From the NCBI GenBank assembly GCA_900239685.1, contig OENT01000423.1:54976-118975 (forward strand): a DNA stretch of 64,000 nt, in the 5' to 3' direction. Made by a program: the position numbers and the translations under genes. The notes beneath the pieces were generated by a model. It was not told the DNA's origin, searched no databases, and was given only the letters and a program-made list of their open reading frames with translations. Positions 48,601 to 60,778 of this stretch are shown piece by piece. Source of the DNA: Rotaria macrura. Its lineage: Eukaryota; Rotifera; Eurotatoria; Philodinida; Philodinidae. Position 1 is the stretch's first letter, and each line of letters starts with the position of its first letter.

Positions 48601-48858
48601 CAAATTGACGTGAATCCGCGAGGAGAAACGAAACGAAGAAAAAATCGCATCGATCGATTTGTCCTTAAGAACGATAAGAAAAAGAATCGGCGATGTTTTA
48701 TAAAAGGTAAAATATTGATTGAAGTACCCATACAGATAATATACTCATTCACTTGCTTCTCACTCTCTTATTTAACAGATATGCATCGTCAAATTGTCGT
48801 TCGCTGCGTCCTCACAAGCAACTAGACTACAAATTTTAATCGAACACCTTCTTCGCCC
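45691..48858. other. Intergenic, divergent promoter region
   Basis: 3.2 kb between the minus-strand EGF gene and the plus-strand ATPase gene, so it should hold both promoters. A (CT)n tract lies near 46,000-46,020 and an A/G-rich tract is listed separately. No gene supported. Confidence 0.45.
48165..48225 (+). repeat. Purine-rich simple repeat
   Basis: Tandem AAGC-, AAAAG- and AACAG-type units run together into a 60-bp purine tract about 650 bp before the ATPase start. No function is assigned. Confidence 0.8.
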
Positions 48859-51800
48859 ATGGTATCTATTCGGTCCTCTCTGCGTCGCCTCTTCTTCGCC
48901 TCTTCTTCGTCTCTTTTTGTTTTAGTTTCGGGAAAAATTTACGACAAAGAAAAACCTAGAAGCGCTCAAACATGAAATCGACTTGGTTGGTTTCTAACCG
49001 TTGTTGTTCTCGTTTGCTGCTTTATTTGATTTTTGTTGATGTTCTTGTTTTTGTTTTCGTCAAGGATGAGCACAAGATTCCGATAAATGAAGTCTATCGA
49101 CGATTCGGAACGAGTCCTGCTATGGTGAGCCACGTGCTGCTTCACATTATGACTGAAGTCACAATGATTTTATCCTTTTATTTTGAACAAAAGGGCCTGT
49201 CAGAAGAACGGGCATCCGTTATTCTTGAACGCGATGGACCCAATGATTTATCGCCAATTCGCCGCACACCGGAAATCGTTCGTCTGGCCAAGAATATGTT
49301 TGGCGGCTTCGCGATGCTTCTCTGGGTCGGCGCTTTCCTTTGTTTTGTCGCTCATTTTCTTGAATTTTACACATTAGAAGATCCCCAGTACGATAATGTT
49401 CGTATCGTTTGATCTGCTTCGACGATTGACTTCGATCGAGCCACATTGATTATTTCGACGAAATTTTTCTTAGATGTATTTAGGAATAGCATTGGCAAGC
49501 GTCATTATCATAACAGGCTTCTTTTCTTATTATCAGCAAGCAAAAAGTTCGAAGATAATGGAGTCGTTCAAATATTTGGTCCCACAGGCAGGTATTTACT
49601 TCGTTCGATTCGTTGCGCTCAGCGTTCGTTTTTCTATCTTTATGCAGCAAGCCTGCGTCGTTCGACATGGAAGATCAAGAAACATAAATCCAGAGAACAT
49701 TGTCATCGGAGGTTTGTCCTCGTTAAAGCGCAGCCAGCGGATTTTCGCCTGGAAATCTTTCACGTTTTAGACATTGTCGAAATTCATCGGGGCGACAGAA
49801 TACCGGCGGATATTCGTATAATTCGTGCTCATGGCCTTAAAGTCGACAACTCGTCATTGACCGGTGAATCCGAACCTCAAGCGAGAGGAATCGAATACAC
49901 AAATGACGACCCGTTGGAAACAAGAAATTTAGCGTTTTTCGGCACTTTTGCAGTCGAAGGTTTTTCAGCTGATTCTTATTAAGACGTAAATCATCGAATT
50001 CAATCTAGGTTCGTGCATCGGAGTTGTCATTCGCACTGGAGACAAAACGTTTATTGGACGCATAGCCAATTTAACAGCCGGTTTTTATTTGAACATATTT
50101 GTTTTCAACTTTGACTTACCGAATATTATTTTCCTTTGAAGGCATTGAGCGTGGAAATACTCCGATAGCGTCGGAAATCAATCATTTTATTCGTATAATC
50201 ACGATAATAGCCGTCGTCGTTGGTCTCCTATTTTGCATTTGTTCGATATCACTCGGGTATACTTACGTTGAAGCTGTTGTTTTTCTCATCAGCATTATCG
50301 TTGCTCAAGTACCTGAAGGTTAAATCTTAGTGTTCGTCAGATAAATTTATTCTTTCCTTGTTTTTAGGCCTTTTGGCGACAGTGACCGTGAGTCGATTCG
50401 ATTTAGGGGGAAAGGACAGATGTTGATAATCATTAATTTCAAGGTTTGTCTATCGTTGACGGCTCAGCGGATGGCGAGGAAAAACTGTCTCGTCAAAAAT
50501 TTGGAAGCGATCGAAACTCTCGGCTCGACAACAGTTATCTGTGCGGATAAGACAGGAACGTTAACACAAAATCAAATGACCGTGGCGCACATGTGGTTCG
50601 ACAATCAAATCATTAAATCAGATGTTCACGCTTTGCAATCACGTATTTAGATTTCGTTTCGTCTTGCCCTCATTAATAGTTCTACCTCGATTGTCTCCTA
50701 ATTCTGTTTTTTCTTTTGAATAGCGTCGAGTTACATTCAACTTTCACCCTGCTGGAATGCACTAGTGCGATGTGCGATGCTATGTAATGCAGCCGTATTC
50801 AAAGAGGATTTGATTAATCTGTCCAGACCAACAATACAACGACAGTGCGAAGGAGACGCTAGTGAGATAGCTATTCTCAAATGCATGGAAGGCATTGTAT
50901 GTTATCATTTCGTGTCAATATGAAAATATTGACAAATGGAGAGATGCGAGAAGTAGCGATACACAGGAGTTATGTCATTTTAGAGGGGCAACGTAATACA
51001 TTATCGTTCGAAAAATCCGAAAATTTGTGAAGTTCAGTTTTCGTCGTCGAACCGTTATCAGTTGTCCATCCATTCGACCAATGATCATGATGAACGGCAT
51101 TTACTCGTTATGAAAGGGGCACCAGAGAAAATCCTCAAGAACTGTTCAACTATTTATGTTGATGGTTGTGAAATTGAATTCAACAAGTTCTGGATGGAAC
51201 AATACGAAAATGCATTTCTAGAGCTAAGTAAACACCGATTGAGTTTCGCTTGTTCGATGAATCGAATGAATCTATTCGATTAATGACACAGGTAATCTCG
51301 GCGAACGTGTCCTGGCTTTTGCTGATTATCGTTTGCCGTTGAATAAGTATCCAGTGGGATTTCAATTCGATTGCGACACGATTAACTTCCATGTCAATCC
51401 ACATTTCGAAAACTTTAACTTTCCAACAACTGGCCTCAGATTTTTAGGTTTAATATCGTTACTCGATCCGCCGCGAGTGAACGTCGCTGAAGCCGTTAGA
51501 AAATGTCGCTCAGCCGGTATTCGTTTATTTATGGTTACAGGAGATCATCCGTTGACGGCCGCTGCCATAGCACGTTACACAGGCATCTTGACGGACATGA
51601 ACAGAACGGAACAACTTATGAGAAACATCTACGATCAGAGCAGTCGCTCGTGTGTCATTCACGGAAACACGTTGAAAACAATGAACAAACAACAAATCGA
51701 CAATTTAATAAAATATCACGAGGAAATCGTTTTCGCCCGAACGAGTCCCCAACAGAAATTAATTATCGTCGAAGCCTGTCAACGATTAGGTGAAATAGTG

Positions 51801-54800
51801 GCTGTCACCGGTGATGGCGTTAACGATTCTCCGGCATTGAAGAAAGCTGATATCGGCATTGCTATGGGTATAAACGGGTCCGATGTTAGTAAGCAGGCGT
51901 CGGACATTATCTTACTTGATGACAACTTTTCATCGATTATAACTGGCATTGAACAAGGACGAATCATCTTTGATAACCTGAAAAAATCTATTTGTTATAC
52001 ATTATCGTCGAAAATTCCAGAATTAACTCCTTTTCTCTTCTATATGATTTTCCAAATTCCTTTGCCACTTGGTAAACATTTTCCTTCATTCAACGAGTTT
52101 CGCTTTTCCCCCTTCCCATCGATTTTCTTCGATAGATAATTCATTTTCTCGATCTAGGCACAATAGCTATATTATGCATCGATTTGGGTACGGACATGCT
52201 GCCAGCAATATCGTTAGCTTACGAAAGAGCCGAATCCGACATCATGAAAAGACCCCCACGAGATGCCAAGCGAGAGCATCTCGCTACTGATCGGTTTGTG
52301 CTTTTCGCTCGTCTCATTACTTGTTCACTCTGCTTTTCTCCAATTAGGCTTATTTCAATGAGCTACGGCCAACTGGGAATGATTCAAGCTGGCGGAGGAT
52401 TTTTTGTGTACACTATTGTCATGGCCGAAAATGGCTTCTTTCCCTCGAGATTGTACGGACTGAGGAAGTCGTGGGATTCAAGAACAATCAACGATCTAGA
52501 AGATTCCTACGGGCAAGAATGGGTCTGATCTCATCGTTCAGGTTCTTGTGGAATTGTTGACTAAAATGAAACTTTCCATTATTTAGACTTACGAACAACG
52601 GAAAGCATTGGAAGATACTTGTCACACAGCCTTCTTCGTCACCGTTGTCATTGTCCAATGGACGGTTTTATTATGTTGCAAATCTCGGCGTAATTCCCTT
52701 TTTCGACAAGGAATGTCGTAAGTCAACTCCAGTTTAAACAAACGAATGTTTATCAGCTTGTTTCAACGGCAAACTTCTCTATGATTATTATTCGATATTT
52801 CCCAACTTATTTGACCGGTTCGATTTTCCTTTCGGTTTCGATTGTTTTTATTCATCGAAATCGATTAGCAGCGCAGTCTTCACTTGTTGAATTGACTCGA
52901 TCTCAGACTTCTGTCGGTCTAATGAGCTCTTGAGAGAATTCAAAAGCGAGATCTTTTCGTCAGTCGACAAACATCGAACAGATCATTTGCTCGGCAGTTT
53001 CACTAGGGAAAAGTCGACGGATCTTCTCGTTAATCAGATGCGCAAATATTCGTCTGATCTCTCTAGACGGTTCATTGATCTTGTGCTCAGCCTTGTTTTC
53101 TCGAGAAAGAGCATCGTAGAAACTCGAATGCCGAGTTCAAATAAAATGTGGTTAAATATTTTCACTGACTTTTCTAGTGAGTCTTTTATTCTGTTCTGCA
53201 TGTGAACGTTAACTTGTGTAACGAATTATTAAACTTCGACTGAGAAAGATCTGCCAATGACAATAATAATTCTAACAGCTCGACTAGAGATGATTGTTCA
53301 TCGTCGATCGTTTTCATCGTTGATCAAACGGGAAAGTTTCGAATTGTTTTCGCTTGTAAAAAGTTGCAACGAGACAGTTCACCGGGCGAAAATCGACACG
53401 AATGTTCAGACATTGAACAGAAAGAAGTTCGAGGCATTTCTTAATCATCGTTTAAATAAAGTCGTTGCTGAGGTGTTGACGATGCTCTGTCTCGAACAAA
53501 ATGCCAGTTGAACTTTAGTCGTCCACGAAGTGCAGCGACGTCAAGCACAATGGTAGACAGTGAGAAAAAAGAAGGCGTTGGCCTTCAAGAGAAACAAACT
53601 CAATCATCGATCTTGTCATGCTCAGCAATCGAACCTTTTCCATTGTTATTCTATTTAACACGTTCGGTGAATTCGAACGATTTTATCACGACAACATCAA
53701 ACATAAAATCCGCTTATTTTTAAATTGGTCCCTTGTGGAATTGTCTCAATGTTTTTGAGGGCACATCTGGAGAAGTCCATTCACCATCGATTGATTTATT
53801 ATCGAAATCACTCAGTATTTACAGTCAACTCGATTAGAATCTGCCGGGCGAATGAAATGATTGACAAAACAACGTCTTTGTTGTCTTTTGTATTCATTAT
53901 CTCGAAATCAATTAGGTTCCATTTCTGTTGCTTGACGTAGCCAGTACTTTTTGCGAAACGAAAGTTCACTAAGATAGATCTGAAAAAGATTTACTTTCTT
54001 ACGTTCAAAAGAAGGTGCGTCTCACCTATGGTTAAAGTCGATTTCAAGAAGAATTTCAGACGAAGATGAGCTTTTCAACGTTCGACAGAGAAAAGTCAGT
54101 GGCAGAAATCCGTTGCAAAATGAAAAGGTTTCCTTCAAGAAGTTTCCTTTGAACAGATATTGAATTTAGAAAACGCAGCCGCTTATGAAAATCAGGTCTT
54201 CACAGACGATGATTTCACTTGAAATTAGAATATCTGAGAAGCAACGACGTGATTCAATAACGTTCTTCTCGGCACTCTACGAAGAGAGAGATCTGCTCCA
54301 CGGTCATGCACTCACTCCTAATTGTAGAATTCGATTTACGATTGTCAATAGTTCGTTTTGCTTGCCGAGGAAAAGAGAGGACAATTTCGAGGTAAACAAA
54401 ATAATCGATCCGAAGATATGAGTTCATCTAACTTGTCAACGTAGTGATTAGTGCGGAAAGTCTATCGATTTGGAAAAATATCAGCGACGCTCCAGAGAAG
54501 TCCACTAGGGCTTTCATATTCACATCGTCTCTTTCTACTCAGCTGATGGTCGCCGATTCACTCTGCCGAATAGGGAGTGGCGCGGCTCTCTTTAATCTTC
54601 TTCTCGGAATTCGTTCGACTAATATTCATCGTTCTTCTTTGTCCATGTCGGGATGACGCTGCTCGACAAAGGCATTGCCATTGTCCATCGCTGACATCGA
54701 TTTTCTCATATTGATACTCGTCAACGTTGACAGGGACGCGATTATGCTGCACGTCATATTAATAAAATCCAACCAAGATCAATAAATCATCTAGAAAGAT

Positions 54801-55326
54801 CAAGCGAATATTTCCGTATCTAATTAACGAGAAGATTAGTCGATTTTTCCCTGATGAAACAGCTCGACTAAATGACTGATCTCAGTCACGGTTTAACGGT
54901 AAAAGTCTTACGTGTTGTAGTCGATGATGTTTTTCAACAGATAAATTCGAGAGATGGAAAAGCCAGAGGAGTTTGGCGAGAACGAACGCTGAAAGAGAAA
55001 GCGACTGATGAGAAACATTTGACTTCTCTTTTCAGGAATCATGTTCTCAACATGAGCATTGTCTTCGAAACGTTACTTGCCATTGTTTTATCTTACACGC
55101 CATATATAAATCGTGGTCTCATGATGTATCCGTTAAAGTAAAACAACTTGACATCGATCTATTTATTTTGTTTATTTGTTTAATTGTTTATCGATAAACC
55201 GATAGATTGCATTGGTGGTTTCTGCCGTTGCCGTTCACTTTACTTGTCTTCGTTTACGACGAATGGAGAAAATGGATGATTAGAAAATATCCGGGCTCAA
55301 TTATCGACCTTGAGACTTCCTATTGA
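48859..55326 (+). CDS. ATP1A-like: P-type ATPase alpha subunit, Na+/K+ class, divergent ion sites; 19 exons
   Basis: Family role: plasma-membrane cation pump, pairing with a beta subunit. Exons: 48859-48861 (ATG only, inferred), 48926-48985, 49065-49124, 49194-49397, 49474-49587, 49648-49711, 49771-49959, 50009-50080, 50142-50318, 50368-50387, 50444-50642, 50724-50896, 50984-51227, 51292-52071, 52158-52293, 52348-52522, 52587-52717, 55036-55137, 55206-55326; 1007 residues, all in phase. Intact: TGES, DKTGTLT with the phosphorylated Asp, [22 protein letters not shown]6 [17 protein letters not shown], and a Tyr C-terminus (LETSY). Changed: VAQVPEG in TM4 (Asn to Gln), TLSSKIPE in TM5 (Asn776 to Lys), QWTVLL in TM8 (Asp926 to Val), and CADKTG (Ser to Ala). 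The N-terminus is short. The intron before exon 6 seems to use a GC donor. The last-but-one intron is 2318 nt. AATAAA at 55,480. A gastric-type H+/K+ identity is less likely, as its Lys sits one residue earlier. Confidence 0.92.
52718..55035 (+). other. Long intron of the ATPase gene
   Basis: A 2318-nt intron inside the TM8-TM9 region; the junction restores RQGMSNHVLNMS. The ORFs inside show no homology that I recognise, and no transposon ends were seen. Confidence 0.8.
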
Positions 55327-55819
55327 GGGATAATCTACTTGGCCGACGAACACCTTCTTCCCAATCAATCACCCAAGTGAATAAATCGATGACTGATAAA
55401 TAAACAAATGAAACTAAATTCGTTTTTCTCTCGTTGCTGTTAAACAATCGGAAAGGAAAGTTGAGTTTCTTTTCTTTTTAATAAAGTCAAACAAAGCCGA
55501 ACGAGTTATTTGCCAAGAATCAATTCAGCTGTAGCACTGCCTCGTCATCAGACATCTTGAGTTAACGATTTCAACCAACTGGAAATGCATCGGGTCTCGA
55601 TCGAGACTAGCTAATCGTTTAACCGAGTTCATTTTCTAGACGTGGGTGCCTCAGTGTCGCCGAACCATCGCCAAGTACATCTTTTGTCAATCGAACAGAG
55701 AAAAGCAATTGTTGATTATCGACGATTTTCATCGATCGAAAAATTTTAGTGAGACCTGCGTCAACGTTGTTATTAATTATAGCTCTTGACAAACAGCTGC
55801 TTTCCATGAACGTACGCAT
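55327..55819. other. ATPase 3' region
   Basis: Polyadenylation signal AATAAA at 55,480-55,485. The rest is featureless up to the left target-site duplication of the hAT element. Confidence 0.5.
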
Positions 55820-57264
55820 CAGTGATGGAGTCGGTTCGTGTTTTTTACGAACCTAACCGATTAAAAGATAAAAAAAACGTTTGTCGACTACTGCTCTTTT
55901 TTTTCAAAGATATTCATTTATAAAATTTTATCGACGACGTGATTATAATACTTTCGATAGTTCTAAGAGTGACTTAGAAAGCTGAGCTGCAGTCTATTTT
56001 TAAAGTATAACTATTTCCTCTTTTATGTTAGAAAGATTTTTCAACCGGAAAAGACTACAGTGTGCTTTTAGTGGATAGCCAATTTCTTTCGAAATGAAGA
56101 ATGAATCATTCGATTTTTTTTCATCGCTCAATGCGAAGAGTAGATTTAGTTTCAGCTAGCAGGTCATTGTTCATTGGAGGACGCTACGTAGCGTGATAAT
56201 GTCGTGTAACCTAAGTTTGAGAAATGATCTAAATATGTTACACTTTCCAGCTTTTGTTCTTTACTTTTTTAGTATATCATTTCGGATTGACGAAGCACTT
56301 GAAATTAGTAACCTAGTGATGATGGGAAATGCATCTATTAAAAAGGAAACAGTTGTCCTTCAAAATATAATGATTTTGTCGAAGTTCTAAATTTTATTTC
56401 GTTTTTTATAGTTTNCAGAAAAGTTATCCATTTTGAAATATTAGTTCGATACTTTTTCCTAACTTTCTTGCTGTGTGTTACAGATTGGTTTGAAATTCAA
56501 AACAGAGAGATATCTATTAGTGAATTCAAAAGTAATACAAATTGATAATCAATTAATATTGTAATATATAAGTGCTTCCTGCTAAAATGTTGTCTGTAAA
56601 AGTGTATACTGAGCGATGAGCAGAGCTATTACTATTGACTGAAGGTTTTTGAATCATTTCGTTATATCATAAGAATGTGCTATAGTGTCTTCGAAGTAAA
56701 CTAACTCATCAATCATTTTATTTGTGCTATTCAATAATATTGTGAAGCTTTCGATCTTGTTCAAAAAGTCATTATCAGCACTAATTTTACATGAAAGAAA
56801 ATTACACGTAATACATGCAACGATGTCTTTTCTTATTTTTATTTTTCGTTCTGTTATGAACATCGCACCGAGGAATCGAATTTCTCCCATTCGTGGTGCA
56901 ATGTGACGAAGAGAACGAAAGATAAAAATTCTTCTATATATTATGTGGAATTTTCTTTAGTCTAAATTAAGTGTTGATAACGATGACCTTTCCACTGCGG
57001 TCGGCAGCCTCACAATCTTGTTGAATAAAATGAATGATGAATTAGTTAACATTGCAATTAGTATACTCATTTATACATCATCAGATAATATAGATATACT
57101 ATGCTCATTCACTTTTAGTCGACTGGTTAACAAATGTATGAGAATATGTTTCTAAAAGAAATTGGTTCCGCATACGTGGAACCGAACCGACAGAATATTC
57201 CAAAATTTCAAACCGAACCGATTTCGGTTCGGTTCGGTTCGAAACCGAACTGGTCCCATCACTG
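55820..57264. mobile_element. Non-autonomous hAT element, 1445 bp
   Basis: The left terminus CAGTGATGGAGTCGGTTCG and the inward-read right terminus CAGTGATGGGACCAGTTCGG share the first nine bases and more. Flanking octamers GTACGCAT (55,812-55,819) and GTGCGCAT (57,265-57,272) match at 7 of 8. The right subterminal zone is a run of CGGTTCGGTTCG words, as in hAT ends. Internal ORFs show no BED, catalytic or hATC motifs, so the element is either a deletion derivative or too decayed to recognise. It contains the single ambiguous base of the window, n at 56,415. Confidence 0.85.
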
Positions 57265-57272
57265 GTGCGCAT

Positions 57273-60200
57273 GTGTATGACTCACGGTACAATCAAGTCG
57301 ACTTTGTTTTGGTGCGATTGATAGAAGGCAAAAGGATATTCATTTCATTCAACCTTCGTTCAACATACTCTGTTTAACGGAAGAATTTTCATTTGGAATA
57401 TTATCTTTTATTTCATTCAGCTTGCTAATTATTGTTTGCTTAAGTTGACAGCAGCTTCGAAAACTCTTCAATGATTCAGCATTCGCCCGGATAAAGAACC
57501 GAACTCAACTGTTGAAAACTAAGTTGACTCGCTTGTTTTCTATCGAAGTGAGCATTCGTCCAATTTTAAAACAATCGATTTCTTTGTTAATCGGTTCCAA
57601 ACGAGACTTGAACAGATCGGACATTTTCCTTGCGTGGGTTGGAGATCCGCGAGGGTGGCTGATCAAAGAAATCGAATTGTTTGTTATCTCTGAATTCGAT
57701 TCCAAAGAACGGAAAGTGATTTGTCGCTGTTAAATCGTTTGAACATATTTTGGCAAGAATCATTTAATGATGAGTAATTCATTTCGACATAGAACATGTC
57801 ACATGGAAAGCAAATACTCATCAAGCTCGAGGCCGGACGCCAAAACAGTTGATTATGGGATGCTATCAATGTCGACAGCTTTAATAGCGACTACGAAGCA
57901 TTGTCTTTCTTCACCGGTTGGAAAGCAAACAATTTTTCGCAAGCGAAAGTGTACCAAGTGCGCGTCTAGTGTTCACCTTAGGAAAATAATTCGGTAGAAA
58001 GGCTCGTTTTCATTTAAATCGAGCGTTTCATTCTCTTGTTTCAAGTCGGTAACACAAATCCTCAGTTGATTCTATCACTGGTTGGCCGGGAAGATGAGGG
58101 AAAGCGTGAGATGAACGACGAACAGACCATTGTCTATGTTTAACTTTGATCGACAAAATCGAGTGGCACGTTAATCAATACCAAACACATGTTGATCAGA
58201 TTGGCAGTGATAAAGACAAGAAGTCTCGTATGATTTTATACTTCAACAGGACAAAACGTACCGTCGACAGTAGAGCCTGACAGCCGGACACGACTCGGGT
58301 GATACTTCGAAAATGATTCGATTTTCTCGTTCTTTTTTAGACCAATGAAATCCAATAATATATGTTGACGTTCTCTCCTGATAAATCAGTCAATCGCACA
58401 AGAAACCACCAATTTCGCTTGACTAGATGAGTTTCGAGAAGTCAGTGTGCATTAGAAAAATGAATCTTGTTCTAAGTACTCGTAATCATTTTCGATGAAT
58501 GCGAGAACGATCGGGATTGAAACAATACGGAATTTAGTCCAATATCGCGCTCGATCTAATAAAATTGATTTTTTGAAAGCGTCTCGTCGATAACATAGAA
58601 TTTGAAATAAATAGGTCAACTCTCATCCACTGCTCAGACCCTATTCGAGAACATAGTTAGAAAGAAAATTCAAACATATTTCTCATTCGAATTCGTTCTT
58701 TTTCAATAAAATAAACTTCAACAATAGGCTTCACAAGTTCCACCTCGCCTCGAATCATGGCTGTTGATACGAAGGCGCGGTCATTTTCTGCTACGATCAA
58801 CGGCTACTTTGGAATCACGCGGTAGCTGCCAATATGTCGGACAGCGTTTGAGAGCGGCTTCTCAGACCTTACGAAAACATGTGGCGAAGTCGGAATCTTA
58901 ACCAGCAACGTGTTTTAATCACACGATAGTATGATAATTGAATCATCGACGGAAATTCAAGCAAGTTTCGTCGATACCATGTGCATAAACGATTGCGTCC
59001 TGCGCCTTTCAATTAGGGTGAGCAGAGCGTGGCACAACAACAGTGAAATCTTTTACCCGTACTTTCATCAGTAATATGTCATTGGTTATTGAATAAGCAC
59101 ATGCGCACGGCGTTAAATGTTGAGAATATAAATCTGAGAGGAGTTTCGAAGGTTGAAAAGGTTGAAGCCAGGTGAGACTCTAGTCGATAGAAATATTTTC
59201 ATAGTATTGGAAACGAATTCACGAGAGAGACAGTAGAAAAAACACAGCCGATAGCATTTGTTTCCAACATGGTCAGTGTTGCTCGAGTTGACAAGTTTCT
59301 CGTGTCGAGCGTCAAAAATTCTGAATGACACAAAGCAATCTCAAGTTGAACTTTAGATCCGACTAGACTCAGATATTTCGTGGGATGCAGTTTACCTCTA
59401 TTGGCAAGAGTGGAAATTCTGATCGATTCACAACGAAAGCTTATCGCGATGAATGTTTCTTTATTTGATAATGGTCCAAACAGTGATGTGGAACTATTTT
59501 CATGAACATTATCGCGGAGAACTCATTCAGTAGGTCATCAAACATTGCAATTATTGAAATATTTGCTGCGTTTCAGAACATCATCAACTCATGTTGAATG
59601 TCGTTCGCGAAAAAGAGACGAGCGAAAAGAAGCGACTCGTTCTCCCTTTTAGCTACTTACTCCAATGATTATGTCTTAAACTGAGACTCGAAAAAGAACT
59701 CGCTGTTTGTGTTAAATACAATGTAACTAATTTCCACTGCGTTTGGTTCACGACCCATAGGAATCGGCTGCACATGATCAACAAGCGCTGCTACTCGGGA
59801 CGGTGCCACTTTTACCATTCTATTGACGACATTTAGAATTCAATGGCGAAAAAAGCGTTAACTGATTGTAGATTATCATAGATGGGTTCGTCTCAGCAAC
59901 GATTATTCAGACGCGAAGGAAATCTGGTTAAGAACTTTATCATTAGACTAAATTACAAAAGACATGCTGTTAGCTATGAGATGAATGCTTCTCTTCTTAT
60001 CTTTTGTCCGGAAAAATCTTCGTTTTTGTTTCTGCTAAGGTCACGTCGTGGCAAGTTGTAGTTTAATATCCACGCATAAAAATGTAAATGTTCATTGTCA
60101 AGTGACAGATGAATATAGCCGATGATGACCTTAAGCATAAAGACAAAGAGAAAACGCGAAAACGAAAATGACAAGTAAAGTGAATGAAAACAGTTTGGCT

Positions 60201-60778
60201 TTATTAACGATTTAGAAGCGAATGACGAATGACAACGATTGCTGTTTTTCCGTAAGAGTCGAATGTAGAAAAAGTTGAACAACTAAAAATATTTGTTTTG
60301 TCATTATTGTGAAACAATGAACCAAGATGAACAATCTGAGCAAAAGAGAGTCACGAAACGAGTTGCATATTTCATTTAGTCGACTGACGGCTCCTATGGG
60401 CTTGTTCGTCGAAGCAAGTCAACATTCCGTTGAGGTAATTTGCTTTCGGGAAGTCTGCCATTGATGAGCGTGAACAGATTAACTGGCGTTTACTTCATTT
60501 ATAATCATGATTCATAGGGAATCAAAGCAAGTCGATGATGAATCAATCGAATTCATGTTATGATGATAAAACATCGTCTCGTGCCTAACGCCATGTGACG
60601 AGTAGGTTTCATTTAAAATAAACTGTGTGCAGAAAAACCTTGTAAACATCGAATGGAGCAAGGAGAACGAGACGAAGAAGAAAAAAGAACAAGACGAGAA
60701 AAAACCTTGTCGTTCGATGGTACGCGTGGTGTCTCATGGGCATTTGTCATTCATTACAGTTGATAGTTTGTAAAAGAG
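57273..60778. other. Gene-free stretch, nothing recognised
   Basis: 3.5 kb with only short ORFs, including one at 57,512-57,733 that lacks any recognisable family. No splice-compatible coding blocks could be assembled. Confidence 0.4.

Noticed and set aside
48610-48825. Basic ORF as an upstream exon of the ATPase
   Set aside because: It has no ATG start, and its donor (AAAAG|GTAAAA) is in the wrong phase for the acceptor at 48,926.
48972-49412. ATG at 48,972 as the start of the ATPase
   Set aside because: The frame from this ATG runs through a pyrimidine-rich tract ending in an acceptor and does not match the family. The overlapping frame [13 protein letters not shown] spliced to DEHK fits the known N-terminus.
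50444-50650. Gastric-type H+/K+-ATPase identity
   Set aside because: The Lys in TM5 is at the Asn776 column, not the Ser775 column used by gastric pumps, and the surrounding sequence follows the Na+/K+ class.
52930-54421. Several ORFs of 70-90 residues inside the long ATPase intron
   Set aside because: They are on the same strand but overlap without conserved motifs; length is expected by chance.
57512-57733. 73-residue ORF as a gene
   Set aside because: No recognisable domain, no splice partners and no neighbouring coding signal.
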